Below, one piece after another: positions 34,849 to 43,167 of a stretch of 64,000 bases of DNA. Source of the stretch: Thiohalocapsa marina (GTDB taxonomy: Bacteria; Pseudomonadota; Gammaproteobacteria; Chromatiales; Chromatiaceae); assembly GCF_008632335.1 (NCBI RefSeq), contig NZ_VWXX01000006.1:115366-179365 (forward strand), written 5' to 3'. The notes under the pieces are model-generated. The model was not told where the DNA came from. It saw only the letters and a list, made by a program, of their open reading frames with translations, and made no database searches. Position 1 is the stretch's first letter. Each line of letters starts with the position of its first letter. Both the position numbers and the translations under genes were made by a program.

Positions 34849-36660
34849 ATGAGCGTATCCGACGTCCTCTCCCCCTTTACCGCCTGGAAGAACCTGCTGC
34901 GCGATCCGGTCACCATCCGCGACCCGCTCACCGAGCGGCCCGGGGCGCCGCGCTACCGCGGCTTCCACCAGAACGACATCGACAAGTGCATCGGCTGCGG
35001 CACTTGCGAGGCCATCTGCCAGAACGCCGCTATCGACATGGTGCCGGTGCCGGGCATCGACACCCGCCAGGGCGACTCGGGCCTGCGCCCGCGCATCGAC
35101 TACGGCCGCTGCTGCTGGTGCGCCCTGTGTGTCGATGTCTGCATGACCAGCTCACTGGGCATGTCCAACGAGTACGTCTGGGTGGAGGCCGATCCGGATG
35201 CCTTCCGCTTCATTCCGGGCGTGGATGCCAAGCCCTGGGACCAGCAGCCGCTGGGCTATCACCGACCCGATGGCCACCGGCTCACCGCCGAGGACCGCAT
35301 CGAGATGCGGGAGATGGCGCCGGAGCTGCGCATCGACTCCTTCGCCGAGATCGTCGATGGCTACTCCATCGAGCAGGCGCGGCTGGAGGCCAACCGCTGC
35401 GTGTCCTGCGGGCTCTGCATCGCCACCTGCCCGACCCACATGGCGATCCCGGACTACATCGCCGCGGTGCGCGACGGGGACTACGAGCGCGGCGTGCGCC
35501 TGCTCTACGAGACCAACCCCTTCTCCGCCGTCTGCGGCAGGGTCTGCACCCATAAATGCGAGACCAGCTGTGCCGCCCGACATGAGGGCGATCCCATCGC
35601 CATCCGCTGGCTCAAGCGCCACATCATGGATCAGGTGACCCCCGAGCAATGCCGCGCCATCGTCGGCGGGCCGGGCGCGGCAACGGGCAAATCGGTCGCC
35701 ATCGTCGGCGCCGGCCCTGCCGGTCTGACCGCGGCCTTCGACCTGGCGCGTCAGGGGCATGCGGTCACCGTGTTCGAGGCCCTGGACCAGCCCGGCGGCA
35801 TGACCCGCTGGGGCATCCCGGAATACCGGCTGCCCTACGACGCCATCGACCGCGACGTGGACATCATCCGCTCCGTGGGGGTCGACATCCGCTGCAACAT
35901 GCGCATCGGCCGCGACATCAGCCTGGATGCGCTGCATCAGCAGCATGACGCCGTGCTCCTGGCCCTCGGCCTGCAGCTCGGTCGCGCCACGCGCATCCCG
36001 GGCAGCGACCATCAGGACGTGCGCCGGGCCGTGGATCTGCTGCGCCGCATCACCGCCGGCGAGGACATCGGCACGCCGCGCCAGGCCGTGGTCATCGGCG
36101 GCGGCAACGTGGCCATGGACATCGCCCGCAGCCTCGCGCGGCTGCAGCGCCAGGCCTACGGCGAGGTCCGCGTCACGCTGACGGCCCTGGAAGACCTGGA
36201 TCACTTCCTCGCCGACGCCGAGGAGATCAAGGAGGCCGGCGAGGAAGGCGTCGAGATCCTCGACAGCCGAGGCCCGCAGCAGGTCCTGATCGAAAACGGC
36301 CGCGTGACCGGCTTGAAGACCTGGCGCGTGAAGGCCATCTTCGACGAGCAGGGGCGCTTTGCACCGACCTATGACGAGACCGACGAGCGCCTCCACGCGG
36401 GCGACATGGTGGTCGAGGCCATCGGCCAGATGGCCGACACCGACCTGCTCGGCGAGGCCCTGACAGAGCAGCTCGAATGGCAGCGCGGCCGGCTCCAGGT
36501 GGACGCCGCCGGACGCACCAGCGAGGCCTGGCTCTGGGCCGCCGGCGACATGGTGCGCGGCCCGGACGTGGTCACCGCCGTCGCCGACGGCCACCGCGTC
36601 GCCGCCAGCATCCATGCCGCGCTGGGCGCAACTGCCGCTACCAAGGCAGAGGCACCCTAA
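34849..36660 (+). CDS. Fusion of NuoI/MbxN-like ferredoxin and GltD/NfnB-type NAD(P)H-FAD oxidoreductase
   Basis: A 603-residue protein joining two electron carriers. Residues about 45-100 hold two [4Fe-4S] motifs (CIGCGTCEAIC and CCWCALCVDVC) like NuoI. From about residue 175 a glutamate-synthase-beta-like unit follows: another CVSCGLCIATCP motif, VCGRVCTHKCETSC, an FAD Rossmann motif GAGPAGLTAA at about 287, QPGGMTRWGIPEYRLP, and an NAD(P)H Rossmann motif IGGGNVAMD at about 417. In SudA and NfnB this unit oxidises NADPH. It would feed NAD(P)H electrons into, or take them from, the Mbx-like complex. It starts two bases after the NuoD-like stop. Its last third is duplicated at the right edge of the window. 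Confidence 0.93.
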   Translation: MSVSDVLSPFTAWKNLLRDPVTIRDPLTERPGAPRYRGFHQNDIDKCIGCGTCEAICQNAAIDMVPVPGIDTRQGDSGLRPRIDYGRCCWCALCVDVCMTSSLGMSNEYVWVEADPDAFRFIPGVDAKPWDQQPLGYHRPDGHRLTAEDRIEMREMAPELRIDSFAEIVDGYSIEQARLEANRCVSCGLCIATCPTHMAIPDYIAAVRDGDYERGVRLLYETNPFSAVCGRVCTHKCETSCAARHEGDPIAIRWLKRHIMDQVTPEQCRAIVGGPGAATGKSVAIVGAGPAGLTAAFDLARQGHAVTVFEALDQPGGMTRWGIPEYRLPYDAIDRDVDIIRSVGVDIRCNMRIGRDISLDALHQQHDAVLLALGLQLGRATRIPGSDHQDVRRAVDLLRRITAGEDIGTPRQAVVIGGGNVAMDIARSLARLQRQAYGEVRVTLTALEDLDHFLADAEEIKEAGEEGVEILDSRGPQQVLIENGRVTGLKTWRVKAIFDEQGRFAPTYDETDERLHAGDMVVEAIGQMADTDLLGEALTEQLEWQRGRLQVDAAGRTSEAWLWAAGDMVRGPDVVTAVADGHRVAASIHAALGATAATKAEAP

Positions 36661-36680
36661 CCCACGAAGGTCCGTCGAGC

Positions 36681-36765
36681 CGCCAACGCGTAGGAGCGCC
36701 GCACCCGGCGCGACACACAGGTCCCGGCTCGGCCCGAGGGCGGGCCTCCTACGGACCATGAATGT
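36681..36765. repeat. Imperfect palindrome after the Mbx-like operon
   Basis: GTAGGAGCGCCGCACCCGGCG near the left end and GAGGGCGGGCCTCCTAC near the right end form an imperfect stem (GTAGGAG/CTCCTAC ends pair perfectly). It resembles dispersed GTAGGAGC-type repeats of Gammaproteobacteria. It separates the oxidoreductase from the ferritin-like gene. Confidence 0.45.
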
Positions 36766-36807
36766 CCTGCTCACATCGCTCAAGACGTCTTGCTAAGGAG
36801 TCCACCC

Positions 36808-37311
36808 ATGACCGAAGGCACCCACGGCATCGAGCTGTTGCGCGAGAAGACCACGCTCGAAGAGGTTCTGGAGGTCGCCACCAGCTTCGAGGAAAAGGCG
36901 CGCGACTTCTACACCGCCCTGATCCCCAAGGTCAGCAAGCGCATCCGTTACCTGGTCGAGGAACTGGCCGAAGAGGAACAGGCCCACTACGACCTCTTCA
37001 GCGCCCTGGCCCAGCGCGGCGACATCGCCGAGCAGGTCAGGCAGGAGATCACGCGCACCGCCAGCGACAGCAAGTTCTCCGACTGCCTGCACCTGCCCGA
37101 CCTCGGCGAGCACCCGGACGACCAGGCCGTGCTGCAGTACGCCATGGGCCGCGAGCACGCCGCCATGTCGCACTACACCGAGCTCGCCGAGACCACCCCC
37201 GAAGGCCCCATCAAAGACCTCTTCCAGTATCTCGCTAGCGAAGAGACCAAGCACAAGCTCGAGCTCGAGAAGCTCTACTATGAAACCGTCCACCGCGGCG
37301 GCGGGGTTTAG
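36808..37311 (+). CDS. Ferritin-like / rubrerythrin-type diiron protein
   Basis: A 167-residue four-helix protein with diiron ligand patterns: Glu in SFEEKARDFY, EEEQAHYDLF (ExxH), GREHAAMSHY, and ASEETKHKLELEKLYYE (ExxxH). It lacks the C-terminal rubredoxin domain of classical rubrerythrins. Such erythrins remove peroxide or handle iron. The start follows TAAGGAGTCCACCC. It is co-directional with the Mbx-like genes, 147 bp downstream, and may protect their oxygen-sensitive Fe-S clusters; that link is inferred from position. Confidence 0.82.
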   Translation: MTEGTHGIELLREKTTLEEVLEVATSFEEKARDFYTALIPKVSKRIRYLVEELAEEEQAHYDLFSALAQRGDIAEQVRQEITRTASDSKFSDCLHLPDLGEHPDDQAVLQYAMGREHAAMSHYTELAETTPEGPIKDLFQYLASEETKHKLELEKLYYETVHRGGGV

Positions 37312-37373
37312 CGCCAGCGAAGCCGCCAGTCGGCATAGAGACGACATGCGGGATCGAGCGGGGGAGATGACAG

Positions 37374-37553
37374 ATGGAAGCCCTCAAGCTCAAGACCATC
37401 GGTGATCTACTGATGTGCGGCGACGAGCGCGTCGAGCTGATCGGCGGCGAAATCGTGCGCCGCCCCATGGCGCGGTTCCAGCATGGCATCGCCCGGGCTG
37501 CCAGCGACAGCAAATGCTTCCACTGCCCACGCCGACCCGACTCAAGCATCTGA
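37374..37553 (+). pseudogene. Truncated Uma2-family (DUF820) nuclease, N-terminal fragment
   Basis: The frame reads KLKTIGDLLMCGDERVELI then GGEIVRRPMARFQHGIA, the start of the Uma2 restriction-endonuclease-like family (ELI-GGEI...M...H). Homology stops near 37500. The frame then runs into unrelated sequence and a stop after 59 codons, whereas complete members have about 190 residues. The break lies next to two other truncated genes. Confidence 0.65.
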
Positions 37554-37775
37554 GTTGGCCTGTTCTTCCATCGACTCGCAGGCCAATCCGCGCACATGGA
37601 GCCAAATAACCATCGCGAAAAACAGTAGGGCCGGCGCGAGCTGCAACATGATGCGATTGTCGGCGGTGTGGCGGACCGCCCCGCCCGCGTAGCCCGTGAA
37701 CAGAAACAGCGCGAAGAACAACGCCATCGCCATGGCCAAGGCGGCGCCCACGGCTGCCAGCGTCCCTTTGAACGC
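37542..37775 (-). pseudogene. C-terminal remnant of a GT-C-like membrane protein, paralogue of the gene at 53761
   Basis: The frame contains AALAMAMALFFALFLFTGYAG and GAVRHTADNRIMLQLAPALLFFAMVIWL. It aligns without gaps to the last 70 or so residues of the protein at 53761-55200 (LFLFTRYAGGAMRHTADNRIMLHLAP). Nucleotide similarity is also clear. Everything upstream of about 37775 is missing, so no start or catalytic part remains. It shows that a second copy of that gene once stood at the left edge of the glycan island. Confidence 0.8.
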
Positions 37776-37828
37776 GCTGTTTGATGGCTCGGTTCAGTTC
37801 CATACGCGCGACGTCAGCTTCATGCTCG

Positions 37829-38151
37829 GACTGCGCTATCCCTTGGTGACCGACCTGCCGGTCATCACCGAGGTCGTCTATATGCTGGACTTCGTGCCCC
37901 AGGCGCAGCGGGACTTCCTCTTCTGGGCCGCAGGGGCTGTGACGATCGACACAAAGACGCGCGGCGACCTCCCAAGAATCCGCGCCTTGCTGGAGAAATA
38001 CAGCGATCTCCCGGCGGATTTCGCCGACGTCTCTCTGGTCGCGCTGTGCGAACATCCGTGGAGCACCACGGTCGCCAGCGAGAGTTCCGATTTCACCATC
38101 TATCGGATGCAGGACCGGAAAGATTTCCGCAATCTGTTTTTCGAGGATTGA
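37829..38151 (+). pseudogene. Truncated PIN-domain ribonuclease (VapC-like), C-terminal part
   Basis: The frame holds the later part of a PIN domain: PLVTDLPVITEVVYML, then FLFWAAGAVTIDTKT, and YSDLPADFADVSLVALCEH with the acidic cluster, ending FTIYRMQDRKDFRNLF. The first strand with the initial catalytic Asp is absent; upstream in-frame sequence is antisense to the membrane-protein remnant. No antitoxin gene is adjacent. It is read here as a broken toxin gene, although an ATG at 37696 could still express a fusion. Confidence 0.65.
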
Positions 38152-38280
38152 TAGCAAATCAGAGCAGTTTCCCGTGAGCTCAATACGCTCTGCGACGAGC
38201 ACCTGCACCGGGGTAGTGGGCTCTGAACAGTTTCTCCCCGCATCAGCGCGCGGGGAATTATAGCATTGGCGAGCGGGTAC

Positions 38281-38853
38281 TTACTCGGACAGGTCCGGAG
38301 CCTGGTCTAACTTCTGCTGCTTGCGCGTATGCTTGAGCTGCTTGATTTGCTCCGGCGTGAGCACGGCCTTGAGCGTACGGGTATTTCCACCCTCCGCCAG
38401 GATATTCTTGATCCGCTCGACTTGGGCGGGTTCGAGATCCAGCGTCGCCTGCCAGCTCGCAACGACCTCCGCAGGTGACTTTCGCTGCTCTCTCCTCGAT
38501 GCCACGTACGCTTTCCACTGCGCACGCTGCTCGTCGCTGAGCACCGTCAGCAGCGCCGGGTTCTTGGCACCGACCTCCATCATCGACAGAATCTGTGCAG
38601 ACTGCTCATCGCTCAGGTCGAGCACGCTCTGCATGCGTGCAAGGAGCTTTTGGCCTTTGGTCTTACGCGGAGTTTTGGCCTCATCAGCTTCAGACTCGGC
38701 CACATGCACAGGAACCGATCGCGTATCGACCACGGCAGGGGCCACGGCCTCGCGATCGGATGCCGCAACGGAGCTGGGACTTTCCGGCGGGGAAGACTGT
38801 TCACAACCAACTAGGATGGCCAGAAAAAAAAGTAGAAAGCCTCTGTGATTCAT
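38281..38853 (-). CDS. Lipoprotein with Spy/CpxP-like repeats
   Basis: A 190-residue protein with a lipoprotein signal (FLLFFLAILVGCEQ; lipobox LVGC, Cys at about residue 17), a Ser/Pro-rich linker and a helical C-terminal half. That half has LTxxQ-like repeats (LDLSDEQSAQIL, LSDEQRAQWKAY, LEPAQVERIKNIL, LTPEQIKQLKHTR), as in Spy/CpxP-type periplasmic chaperone or metal-sensor proteins. A function in envelope stress is plausible but not shown. It stands alone between the truncated genes and the glycan island. Confidence 0.7.
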   Translation of the reverse strand: MNHRGFLLFFLAILVGCEQSSPPESPSSVAASDREAVAPAVVDTRSVPVHVAESEADEAKTPRKTKGQKLLARMQSVLDLSDEQSAQILSMMEVGAKNPALLTVLSDEQRAQWKAYVASRREQRKSPAEVVASWQATLDLEPAQVERIKNILAEGGNTRTLKAVLTPEQIKQLKHTRKQQKLDQAPDLSE

Positions 38854-39513
38854 CAGGTTACACCTCTCAACCTCTTGGGATCTGTTGGTCCGGAGTTGGC
38901 AGCTGCTCCAGTGACAGTGCTATTTCATTTGGAGTCGCATCCAAAAAGTCGATATGACTTGCCACAGCATGCTATCAATTTCGGCGCTACGTAAATTCCC
39001 GGTGGTGACCGTAGCCTGGCTGCCCCCGGATAAACGAGTGCTGCTGCGACATCACAACCGGATGTTCCGGCGCTATCGGAGCCGGCCGTTGGCTGACGAT
39101 GTGGACCCGATCACCCGCTGCGGCGCCCTCAACCCGGCCGATCCGCGCCTAGCCGTGTTGCTGGAGCTGCAGCGCAGATACCGGGGCACCTACCGCTGGA
39201 CAATCTGCGTCCACGCCCGCGCGACATCCGAGTCGGCACGCTCGCGTCGGAACCGATCGTCCGGCTTCCGTTTCGGTCTCGCATTGTAAACGACGCCGCC
39301 ATGGTATGGGCGACAGGTGCCTGCCCCGAGCGACCGGCCGGATCATACAAATCCCTCCTGCACCGTCGAGCGCCATACCGCTGCGATGACCCGCGCGCTC
39401 TGCTCCGGCGTCGGGTTAGGTTACATCAGATGCGGTATCATTAATTGTTGGTGTGCCTCTCAGAAGCTTCGGCGCGTGGCATTGCGCTTCGACATGACGC
39501 GAGACCAATCTGT
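38854..39513. other. Left margin of the glycan island, no assignable gene
   Basis: This 660-bp stretch contains one plus-strand frame (38954-39289, 111 codons, Arg-rich, with PPDKRVLLRHHNRMFRRYRS) that I cannot relate to any family. Its composition is uneven and it may be a remnant. The promoter of the first glycosyltransferase should lie near its end (AT-rich TATCATTAATTG around 39436-39447). Confidence 0.4.
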
Positions 39514-40851
39514 ATGCGGGTATGTATCGACGGACATAATCTAGCTCTGCCTACCGGGACGGGTATCTCGACCTATGCAAACAGTTTGGCCAAGACAGCC
39601 CGTCGGCTGGGACATGAGACATCCCTGCTATTTGGGCATCACGATGTGGGCAGCAAGGACCCGTTGCTGCGGGAGATTCAGTTCATGGAGACATCGGGTT
39701 ACCAGCCATTTCGCAAAGACAGCCGAGGACGACGCTTGGCGCGATTGGCTCGCACGCTTTCCAGCGCGCTCACCGCCCGGCTCGAAGCAAGGCCTATCGA
39801 GCTAACCGGGCGGATCATCCCCACATCCAGTGTGCGCCGCCTCCCGCCGATGGATGCACTCTTCAATGCCCGCGATTTGCATTTTTGCGCCCGTCTGACC
39901 TTTCAAACCAGCGGCCGGTGGCTTGAGGTCGAGATTCCAGAGCCTCCGGATATCATGCACTGGACGATGCCAATCCCGGCGCGTGTGCGCGGTGCCTTCA
40001 ACCTCTACACCCTGCACGACCTACTACCACTGAAGCTGCCGCACACCACAAAGGACATCAAACGCGAGTATTTGTCTGTGTGCCGCAAGATCGCGCGAGA
40101 GGCTGACGCGATTCTGACCGTCTCCGAAACTTCCAAGGCCGATATCGTTGAGCTGTTGGATGTTGCACCAGAACGTGTCATCAACACCTATCAGACCGCA
40201 GGAGAAGATCTGCTCGATGCCTCCAAGGACGCTGAAGCGGGCGCGAGGCGGTTGGCGCGTCGATACGGTCTGAGCAAAGGAGGCTTTCTGCTGTTCGCTG
40301 GTGTATTGGAGCCCCGCAAGAATATCGACCGCCTGATTCGAGCCTATCTGGACTCCGGCGTGACGATGCCGTTGGTCTTGGTCGGTCCGGTGACCGATGC
40401 ATCCGATCAGATGATCAAGCACATCCCATCGGTCTCGCCTCTCGACATTCGCAACGGAGCCGGCCCCGTGGGGTCGGGGATGAGCCTGCTGCGGCTGGGG
40501 CACGTGCCCAGACCAATCCTGATCGACTTAATGCGGGCGGCCAGGGCGGTGCTGATGCCATCCCTCTACGAGGGCTTTGGTCTGCCGCCTCTTGAGGCCA
40601 TGTCGCTTGGCACACCAGTGCTCACCTCGAACAACAGCAGCCTCGGTGAGCTGTTCTCATCAGCCAGTCTTTCGGTTAATCCATATGATAGCGAGCAGAT
40701 TAGAGCTGGCATCCGGCGCCTTAGCGAGGACGATGCCCTGTGCTCTGAGCTGGTCGAAAAAGGCTATGGACTCGCCAAAGAATTCTCCCAGGCGCATTTC
40801 GCCGAGCGCCTGGCCTCTGTCTATCGCCGCTATGGGCGTAACGTAAGCTAG
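39514..40851 (+). CDS. Glycosyltransferase family 4
   Basis: First gene of the glycan island. The 445-residue GT-B protein starts RVCIDGHNLALPTGTGISTY, the glycine-rich acceptor-domain start of GT4 mannosyl/glucosyltransferases acting on lipid-linked chains. It has FAGVLEPRKNIDRLIRAY and the donor-site Ex7E motif PSLYEGFGLPPLEAMSLGTPVLTSN. Compared with typical members it carries an insertion between residues about 50 and 130. I chose the ATG at 39514; the upstream in-frame start at 39445 adds an unrelated segment. Sugar and linkage are unknown. Confidence 0.9.
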   Translation: MRVCIDGHNLALPTGTGISTYANSLAKTARRLGHETSLLFGHHDVGSKDPLLREIQFMETSGYQPFRKDSRGRRLARLARTLSSALTARLEARPIELTGRIIPTSSVRRLPPMDALFNARDLHFCARLTFQTSGRWLEVEIPEPPDIMHWTMPIPARVRGAFNLYTLHDLLPLKLPHTTKDIKREYLSVCRKIAREADAILTVSETSKADIVELLDVAPERVINTYQTAGEDLLDASKDAEAGARRLARRYGLSKGGFLLFAGVLEPRKNIDRLIRAYLDSGVTMPLVLVGPVTDASDQMIKHIPSVSPLDIRNGAGPVGSGMSLLRLGHVPRPILIDLMRAARAVLMPSLYEGFGLPPLEAMSLGTPVLTSNNSSLGELFSSASLSVNPYDSEQIRAGIRRLSEDDALCSELVEKGYGLAKEFSQAHFAERLASVYRRYGRNVS

Positions 40852-40939
40852 TACGAATCCGTAATTGCTAGGATCACCCTCGTTGCGCTTTCTGAGCCGC
40901 GTTTTTCCTGGGTCGCATCTACCGCGGCCCTGTCGGCGG

Positions 40940-41599
40940 CTAATTTTTAATGACATGCCGTTTCACAGCGCCATGCGCATGATAGCCGCCGTGGGGCATC
41001 ACGAAACGCATGATCTTCTCGCGGCTTGCGAACATCGGGTGCAGGATCTCGACCATTTGATCAGCGAACGCGCCAGGGTCCGCCTGGATCGCTTCGAGCT
41101 GAAACACGTGATGCGGCAAATGCAGCGACGCCTGGAACCGACGCACCTTGGCACTGTGGTTGAAGGCAACCTCGATCAGATGTTCGCCTTGCGCCGTCCA
41201 GTTGCGCCCGTCGTGACGGGCGGAAGATCGGGCGATCTCGTAGAGGTCGCGATAAACGAACAAGAAGCAAGGATTGATCAGCAAGGGAAGGACCCGCTCG
41301 ATGTAGTAGATGTTGTTCGGGAATTTCCATCCCCAATAACGGTGCGTCAGGTTACGGGCCCGAATGACAGGCGCCAACTGCTCGGGCGCCTCAGACGCCA
41401 AGTGTGGTTGTATCTTGAACTCGGGATCTTCGTATTGCAGCGTTCGGTACTTCCCCATATACACTCCTGCCGCGTCCAGCGCGCCGGCCAGCAGACTGGT
41501 TCCGCCGCGGGGGCAACCGAGCACGACGAAGGTTCGGCGAGTGCGGGTCGGCCAAAGCCCCAACAGGCGCGCGACGATCGTTCTCGAAGTTCGGATCAT
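40940..41599 (-). CDS. Sulfotransferase family protein
   Basis: A 219-residue PAPS-dependent sulfotransferase. The 5'-phosphosulfate loop is RTFVVLGCPRGGTSLLAGAL at about residues 22-41, and the 3'-phosphate region is probably NPCFLFVYRDLYEIARSSARH. Cytosolic sulfotransferases usually have 250-300 residues, so this is a short version. Its start overlaps the stop of the next upstream gene (ATGA). With two further sulfotransferase genes on the same strand it indicates that the island's glycan is sulfated. Confidence 0.85.
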   Translation of the reverse strand: MIRTSRTIVARLLGLWPTRTRRTFVVLGCPRGGTSLLAGALDAAGVYMGKYRTLQYEDPEFKIQPHLASEAPEQLAPVIRARNLTHRYWGWKFPNNIYYIERVLPLLINPCFLFVYRDLYEIARSSARHDGRNWTAQGEHLIEVAFNHSAKVRRFQASLHLPHHVFQLEAIQADPGAFADQMVEILHPMFASREKIMRFVMPHGGYHAHGAVKRHVIKN

Positions 41600-43167
41600 C
41601 TCGACATCACCTCGAGGCGGGCGGAAAAGTCATTCAGCCAGTGCTCGTATCGGTCGTTCACATAATCGAAGATTTGATAATCCAGTCGGTTGGATCGGAT
41701 GAACAGCTCTCGGCCGTCATCGCATGTGGCATAAGGGGCACCGACGTTTCGGGTCACCCCGGTCGGCTCCTGCGCGTCCAGGGCGTTGGCCAGGCTGGCA
41801 ATAAGGCGCATCACCTGTTGGTGCGGGACGACCGCGATATAGCGCTCCTCCAGGTGCGTCCGCACCCGCGCGAACCGCTGCCATCCGGTCGCGCCGCCGA
41901 AGTACCGTGCCAGGTAGTCTACCGCGCAGGGGTGGTGCTCCTGTAGCGCGGTTTCTACCGCCTCGAACAGCGAGCGCTGACCGATCAGTCTGTAGGCAGG
42001 GTGTTCCGGACGAGCGCTGACGAAGGCATGAAAGCTGCGGAAGCGCTCGAAGGGCTCCCGAACTGCCGCCAGGTAGATACAGCGCCGATTGAAGCACCGC
42101 TCCCAGTGTCCGAAATGAAAATGTCCGGATATGAGTTGAATCAACTCGCGCTCGGTCGGCGCTAGATCGGTCGGGCGTTCGACGTCCTGCTTGCGCAGAT
42201 CGAGTACTTTTTGTGGAATCAAGATGCGCCTCAGAGAGTGGACGAGCGTCGAGCCTGCCGTCTTCTCCAAATGCGTATGGACCAGCAGATTGCGTTCGAA
42301 AAAATTGGTCATGCGCGTTGACATGGCAGCGGTGCGCCTTCCTTTGGCGGCCGATATCGACCGCGGCTGCACCACTGACCCTTGCTCGGCATCCAGATCC
42401 ACCGGCGGCAGCTGACGCGATGCGTTGAGTAAGGCCTGGTCGGCCGCATCGAGATCTTCAGCCATCTGTTGCTCGATCTGGCGACCGAAGCGTTGCAGCA
42501 GGAACAGCGTCTGGTTGACCGTGAGCTCGTCACGATGGCGACGGATGATGCCTTTGTTGAGCTGCGTAAAGGCAGTCGCCTTGACCCGGTCCGCGAGCTG
42601 GGTCAAGTCCAGGTCGTCCGGCAAGGCTAGCTCCAATTGCGCCGCAACCCGGCTTAAAAAGGTCTCGCTGCGAAAGGCAACCTCCTCGTAGTGGGTTGCA
42701 ATGAAACCGGGCAGGCGAACCCACTCCTCGAATCGGGCAAGCTGAGCTCCGTACCGCTCGAGTGCCGCTTGCCAGGTCTGCATGCGCTGGAAGGCACCCC
42801 GGCCGCGCTGGCGTGCACGCTGCCCCGCGTCGAGTAAGGAGAGGAGGTTGTCACGGGGGTCGCGGAAATTTGCCTGTCCTTTGATTCGACCTTCAGCAAC
42901 GAGCTCGCGGATCGCGTCATGGGGAGCGCCATGGGTCTTGAAGACGACAATGCGTGGGCATGGCGCGATCTCCTCGATAACCTGCAATCCGTTGCGATCA
43001 AGCTCGCGGATCTTGCGATTCGACAAGAAGTTGACCTTTTTTCCATCTTCGATCAGAGAAATCTGCATGCGTTCCTGCGGATGGCCCAAGGATTCCAGTA
43101 AGGCCCGAGTCAGCTCAAAGGCGAGCGTGCTGCCGGACTTGGTAATGCCGTAACAGAGATAGATCAT
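41596..43167 (-). CDS. Two-domain sulfotransferase (fusion)
   Basis: A 523-residue protein with two complete-looking sulfotransferase modules. The N-terminal one (about 1-235) begins MIYLCYGITKSGSTLAFEL with KSGST as 5'-PSB loop and FRDPRDNLLSLLDAG as 3'-PB region. After a linker, the C-terminal one (about 290-523) has LLVHTHLEKTAGSTLVHSL, the sulfotransferase-2 type (KTAGST), and YLAAVREPFERFRSFHAFV. Two modules could place sulfates at two positions of one repeat unit. The gene overlaps both neighbours by 4 bp. No frameshift joins them; the frame is continuous. Confidence 0.82.
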   Translation of the reverse strand: MIYLCYGITKSGSTLAFELTRALLESLGHPQERMQISLIEDGKKVNFLSNRKIRELDRNGLQVIEEIAPCPRIVVFKTHGAPHDAIRELVAEGRIKGQANFRDPRDNLLSLLDAGQRARQRGRGAFQRMQTWQAALERYGAQLARFEEWVRLPGFIATHYEEVAFRSETFLSRVAAQLELALPDDLDLTQLADRVKATAFTQLNKGIIRRHRDELTVNQTLFLLQRFGRQIEQQMAEDLDAADQALLNASRQLPPVDLDAEQGSVVQPRSISAAKGRRTAAMSTRMTNFFERNLLVHTHLEKTAGSTLVHSLRRILIPQKVLDLRKQDVERPTDLAPTERELIQLISGHFHFGHWERCFNRRCIYLAAVREPFERFRSFHAFVSARPEHPAYRLIGQRSLFEAVETALQEHHPCAVDYLARYFGGATGWQRFARVRTHLEERYIAVVPHQQVMRLIASLANALDAQEPTGVTRNVGAPYATCDDGRELFIRSNRLDYQIFDYVNDRYEHWLNDFSARLEVMSR

